Positions 14,614 through 17,020 of a stretch of 17,020 nucleotides of DNA are shown in pieces. This DNA is from Bacteroidales bacterium GP2 (GTDB lineage Bacteria > Bacteroidota > Bacteroidia > Bacteroidales > Muribaculaceae). The notes under the pieces are model-generated. The model did no database searches. It saw only the letters and a program-made list of their open reading frames with translations, and was not told where the DNA came from. The translations under genes were made by a program, and so were the position numbers. Each line of letters starts with the position of its first letter. The stretch's first letter is position 1. Where the stretch lies: positions 1 through 17,020 of the forward strand of contig DAAJ01000096.1 of assembly GCA_001701115.1 (NCBI GenBank), in the 5' to 3' direction.

Positions 14614-16050
14614 ATGAAGGAATCGTTGCAGTTAAATCAGAAACAGAAGTTGCACCAGTCGCTTTCGCCGCTGCAAGTGCAGTTTGTGCGCGTGCTGGAG
14701 ATGAACGCGCCGGAAGTTGAGGAGGCTGTTGAGCGCGAGCTTGAGGAAAATCCTGCGCTGGAGGTGGACTCAAGCAGCCAGCTCTCTGACAACGATGAAA
14801 ACGATTTTAATGAATCTGCTGAAGATATGCAGCTCGCTGATTTCCGCAGCGAGGACGACATTCCCTCTTACCGTTTTGAGGCGCATAACCACAGTGCCGG
14901 TGACCGTGCCTTTGAGCCGGTTGCAGTGCAGGGGGGAGGTTCACTCATGGAGCAGCTTAACAGCCAGCTTGCACAGATGCCGCTGACCGACAAGCAGATG
15001 AAAATAGCGCGTATTATTACCGGAAACCTGGATAATAACGGATATATGACCCGCTCTATAACTGCACTCACTGATGATGCTGCAATAAATGAAGGGGTGG
15101 ACGCTACCCCCGAAGATGTCCGTGAGGTATGGGAAATCGTGCGCGGGTTGGAGCCTACAGGAGTTGGCGCGGTGGATTTGCGTGATTGCCTGCTGTTGCA
15201 GCTCAAGGCTCGTCCGGAAACACCGGATGTGAAAGTGGCTACAGAGATTGTCGAGCATAATTTTGATCTTCTCAGCCGAATGGATTTTGACAAGCTCGGG
15301 CGTGCGCTTAAGGTGAGTGACGGGCAGTTGCGCAATGCTATGGGTGTGATACGTTCGCTTGACCCGAAGCCGGGAGGAGCATCACTCGGCACAATTGACC
15401 AGGAGGACAAGATGCGCCACATTACTCCTGATTTTATAGTGGATAACGAGGGTGGCACTCTAAGCCTTACTATTCCAAACCGAATTCCCTCTTTGCAGGT
15501 AGAGAAAAGTTTTGCGGACGCGGATGTTGAGATAGAGCCGGGCACTCCCGGGCGGCAGGCTGAGGCAAAGGCGTTCATAAAGAGTCGGCGTGATGATGCC
15601 GCAAGTTTCATCAAGGCTATAAGCATGCGGAATGAAACTCTTTTGCGGGTGATGACTGCAATCATGAAGATTCAGCGGGACTTTTTCCTGACAGATGATG
15701 AGCACACCCTCAGACCTATGATATTAAAGGATATTGCGGAGATGACAGGATATGACATATCTGTTGTGAGCCGCGCCACCTCTGGAAAATATGTTGCCAC
15801 AAGGCAAGGAATATACCCTCTCAAGTTTTTCTTCAGTGAGCGTCCCAAGGAAAATTCCGATACTTCGTCCCACGAAATAATGGCGGCATTGAAAAAACTT
15901 ATTGAGGATGAGGACAAGGTTAATCCGCTGAGTGATGAGGCTCTTGCTGCTGCGCTCACGGCGCAAGGCTATGAGATTGCACGCAGAACAGTGGCAAAGT
16001 ACCGTGAAAAAGCTGGATTGCCGATTGCAAGATTACGTAGAACTGTATGA
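14614..16050 (+). CDS. rpoN: RNA polymerase sigma-54 factor
   Basis: This 478-residue sigma-54 recognises -24/-12 promoters and needs ATP-dependent enhancer-binding proteins for activation. Region I is clear: a Gln/Leu-rich stretch at about residues 6-48 ending VERELEENPALE. An acidic region II linker follows (SQLSDNDENDFNESAEDM). Then come the core-binding domain, the helix-turn-helix (MTGYDISVVSRATSGKYV), and the RpoN box ARRTVAKYRE at residues 456-465, near the C-terminus. ATG 14614 was chosen; a TTG at 14608 in frame would add two residues. It starts 2 nt after the lipoprotein stop and is followed by the PAP2-like gene after 14 nt. No enhancer-binding protein is encoded in the window. Confidence 0.97.
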   Translation: MKESLQLNQKQKLHQSLSPLQVQFVRVLEMNAPEVEEAVERELEENPALEVDSSSQLSDNDENDFNESAEDMQLADFRSEDDIPSYRFEAHNHSAGDRAFEPVAVQGGGSLMEQLNSQLAQMPLTDKQMKIARIITGNLDNNGYMTRSITALTDDAAINEGVDATPEDVREVWEIVRGLEPTGVGAVDLRDCLLLQLKARPETPDVKVATEIVEHNFDLLSRMDFDKLGRALKVSDGQLRNAMGVIRSLDPKPGGASLGTIDQEDKMRHITPDFIVDNEGGTLSLTIPNRIPSLQVEKSFADADVEIEPGTPGRQAEAKAFIKSRRDDAASFIKAISMRNETLLRVMTAIMKIQRDFFLTDDEHTLRPMILKDIAEMTGYDISVVSRATSGKYVATRQGIYPLKFFFSERPKENSDTSSHEIMAALKKLIEDEDKVNPLSDEALAAALTAQGYEIARRTVAKYREKAGLPIARLRRTV

Positions 16051-16064
16051 TTATAATAGCATAG

Positions 16065-16676
16065 ATGAAAATTTTAAGTAGAATATTATCGACCGTGTTT
16101 TCGCCGTTGCTTGTGCCTACTTACGGCGTAGCAATAGCTTTCTGGGGCAGTATGCTTGCCATAACTCCATTTCCCGTGCGCTTTCGGTTGCTCCTTGCTG
16201 TGTTTGGTGTGACCTGCATTCTTCCCGCATTGCTTATTTATGGAATGCACCGCGCAGGAATGATAAAGGATCCGGGGCTTAACGAGCGTACCGAGCGCAC
16301 AATTCCTTATATACTGACTGCTGCGAGCTATGCCGCTGCAGCTTGGATTCTTGCACATGCCCATGCTCCGGCATGGCTTTGGCTGTTTATGATTGGCGGC
16401 ATGGTAGCTGTTGGCGTTAACGCTGTTGTGAACCGCTGGTGGAAAATCAGCGCGCATCTCGCGGCAATGGGAGGGCTTGTTGCGCTGGCAATCCGGATAG
16501 TAGAGAAGCAGTTTGTGTTTCCGGGAGTGAGCTTCATGTGGATTGTCATAGCAACGATAATAGCAGCGGGAGCGGTTGGCACTGCAAGAGTGTATCTGGA
16601 TCGCCACACGTTGGGACAGGTCGCAGCAGGATTCTGCAATGGATTTCTCTGCGTATATATAACATCAGCTTTTTAA
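16065..16676 (+). CDS. PAP2-superfamily-like integral membrane protein
   Basis: This 203-residue hydrophobic protein has about five or six membrane segments (roughly residues 10-30, 40-62, 82-98, 102-122, 130-146, 155-172, 186-200). Remnants of the PAP2 phosphatase motifs can be aligned: K68-x6-R75 with NERTERTIPY; KISAH at 127-131 in the place of PSGH; and R175-x5-H181-x3-Q185 in the place of R-x5-H-x3-D. The final Asp is Gln and the first motif is weak, so phosphatase activity is uncertain. A role in lipid phosphate or undecaprenyl phosphate metabolism would be the usual guess for the superfamily, but nothing here proves it. It lies 14 nt after rpoN and 22 nt before purE and is probably co-transcribed. 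Confidence 0.7.
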   Translation: MKILSRILSTVFSPLLVPTYGVAIAFWGSMLAITPFPVRFRLLLAVFGVTCILPALLIYGMHRAGMIKDPGLNERTERTIPYILTAASYAAAAWILAHAHAPAWLWLFMIGGMVAVGVNAVVNRWWKISAHLAAMGGLVALAIRIVEKQFVFPGVSFMWIVIATIIAAGAVGTARVYLDRHTLGQVAAGFCNGFLCVYITSAF

Positions 16677-16698
16677 GTAACCACTAATATATCATGAT

Positions 16699-17020
16699 AT
16701 GAAACCAGTTGTGAGTATAATCATGGGCAGCACTTCCGACCTGCCTGTGCTGAGCAAGGCAGCCGATTTTCTGGAGAAAATGGAGGTGCCTTTTGAGATG
16801 AATGCGCTTTCAGCCCACCGCACTCCGGCAGAAGTGGAGGAATTTGCGCGTGGAGCCGAAGAGCGCGGACTGAAAGTTATCATTGCGGCTGCGGGTATGG
16901 CGGCTGCGCTCCCAGGAGTGATTGCCGCAATGACTCCCCTGCCGGTAATCGGTATTCCAATTAATTCCACGCTTGCCGGTACTGACGCTCTTCTCAGTCT
17001 GCCGACGCTTGTAGTCAAAT
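16699..17020 (+). CDS. purE: N5-carboxyaminoimidazole ribonucleotide mutase, 5' part (cut by window edge)
   Basis: The first 107 residues of PurE are present; the frame is open to the window edge. The enzyme converts N5-CAIR to CAIR in de novo purine synthesis. Signatures are IIMGSTSDLPVL at residues 6-17, SAHRTP with the catalytic-region histidine near residue 40, and the glycine-rich AAGMAAALPGVIAAMTPLPVIGIP. In the last block the histidine usual in class I enzymes (AAHLPG) is Ala here (AAALPG). The final visible residues, DALLSLPTLVVK, do not line up simply with the usual S-x-V-Q-M-P segment. Start ATG 16699; an ATG at 16694 runs into a stop two codons later. It lies 22 nt after the PAP2-like gene with no promoter of its own visible. 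Confidence 0.92.
   Translation, partial: MKPVVSIIMGSTSDLPVLSKAADFLEKMEVPFEMNALSAHRTPAEVEEFARGAEERGLKVIIAAAGMAAALPGVIAAMTPLPVIGIPINSTLAGTDALLSLPTLVVK

Noticed and set aside
14868..15665. 265-residue minus-strand open frame
   Set aside because: It is antisense to rpoN, which has all sigma-54 hallmarks; Ser/Arg-rich composition indicates a shadow.

Overview
The window comes from a member of the Bacteroidota, most likely order Bacteroidales and possibly Muribaculaceae-like. It carries a complete core of the type IX secretion system (T9SS), which is confined to the Bacteroidetes group. It also carries a BF3164-type lipoprotein and a Wzi-family barrel. Gene starts lack Shine-Dalgarno sequences and have AT-rich leaders, and at least four start regions show the Bacteroidetes promoter form TTTG-N19-TAnnTTTG. 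The family-level assignment is an inference. I see no tRNA, rRNA, CRISPR array, insertion sequence or sign of recent transfer.

Layout, left to right. (1) 1-154 is non-coding and holds two hairpins and a promoter. (2) 155-2651 (+) is a tight three-gene housekeeping operon: the YbaK-type Cys-tRNA deacylase, chorismate synthase aroC, and a TIGR01212/YhcC radical SAM protein. (3) 2599-9275 (-) is a six-gene operon in the transcribed order porT, porP, porK(gldK), porL(gldL), porM(gldM), porN(gldN). It encodes an outer-membrane barrel, the OM-associated ring and the proton-driven inner-membrane motor of the T9SS. Its last gene overlaps the radical SAM gene tail-to-tail by 53 bp. (4) 9463-11262 (+) is an acyl-CoA synthetase, separated by a strong bidirectional terminator from (5) a 6-bladed-propeller lipoprotein at 11369-12472 (-). 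(6) 12651 to the right edge (+) is a closely packed set: a Wzi-like outer-membrane barrel, a small lipocalin-like lipoprotein, sigma-54 (rpoN), a PAP2-like membrane protein and the 5' part of purE.

Working together: the T9SS operon supplies an outer-membrane translocon, its periplasmic scaffold and its motor. No T9SS cargo (C-terminal-domain protein) or por regulator is in the window. The Wzi barrel and the lipoproteins are also envelope functions, so most of the window concerns the cell surface. The surrounding enzymes (aroC, purE, acyl-CoA ligase, YbaK) are core metabolism.

The gene content is mostly recognisable. The points most worth a second look are regulatory: a 17-nt inverted repeat that would bury one possible porT start codon, two promoter/start arrangements that imply leaderless mRNAs, the lack of a consensus promoter for the T9SS operon, and the antisense overlap at its end.
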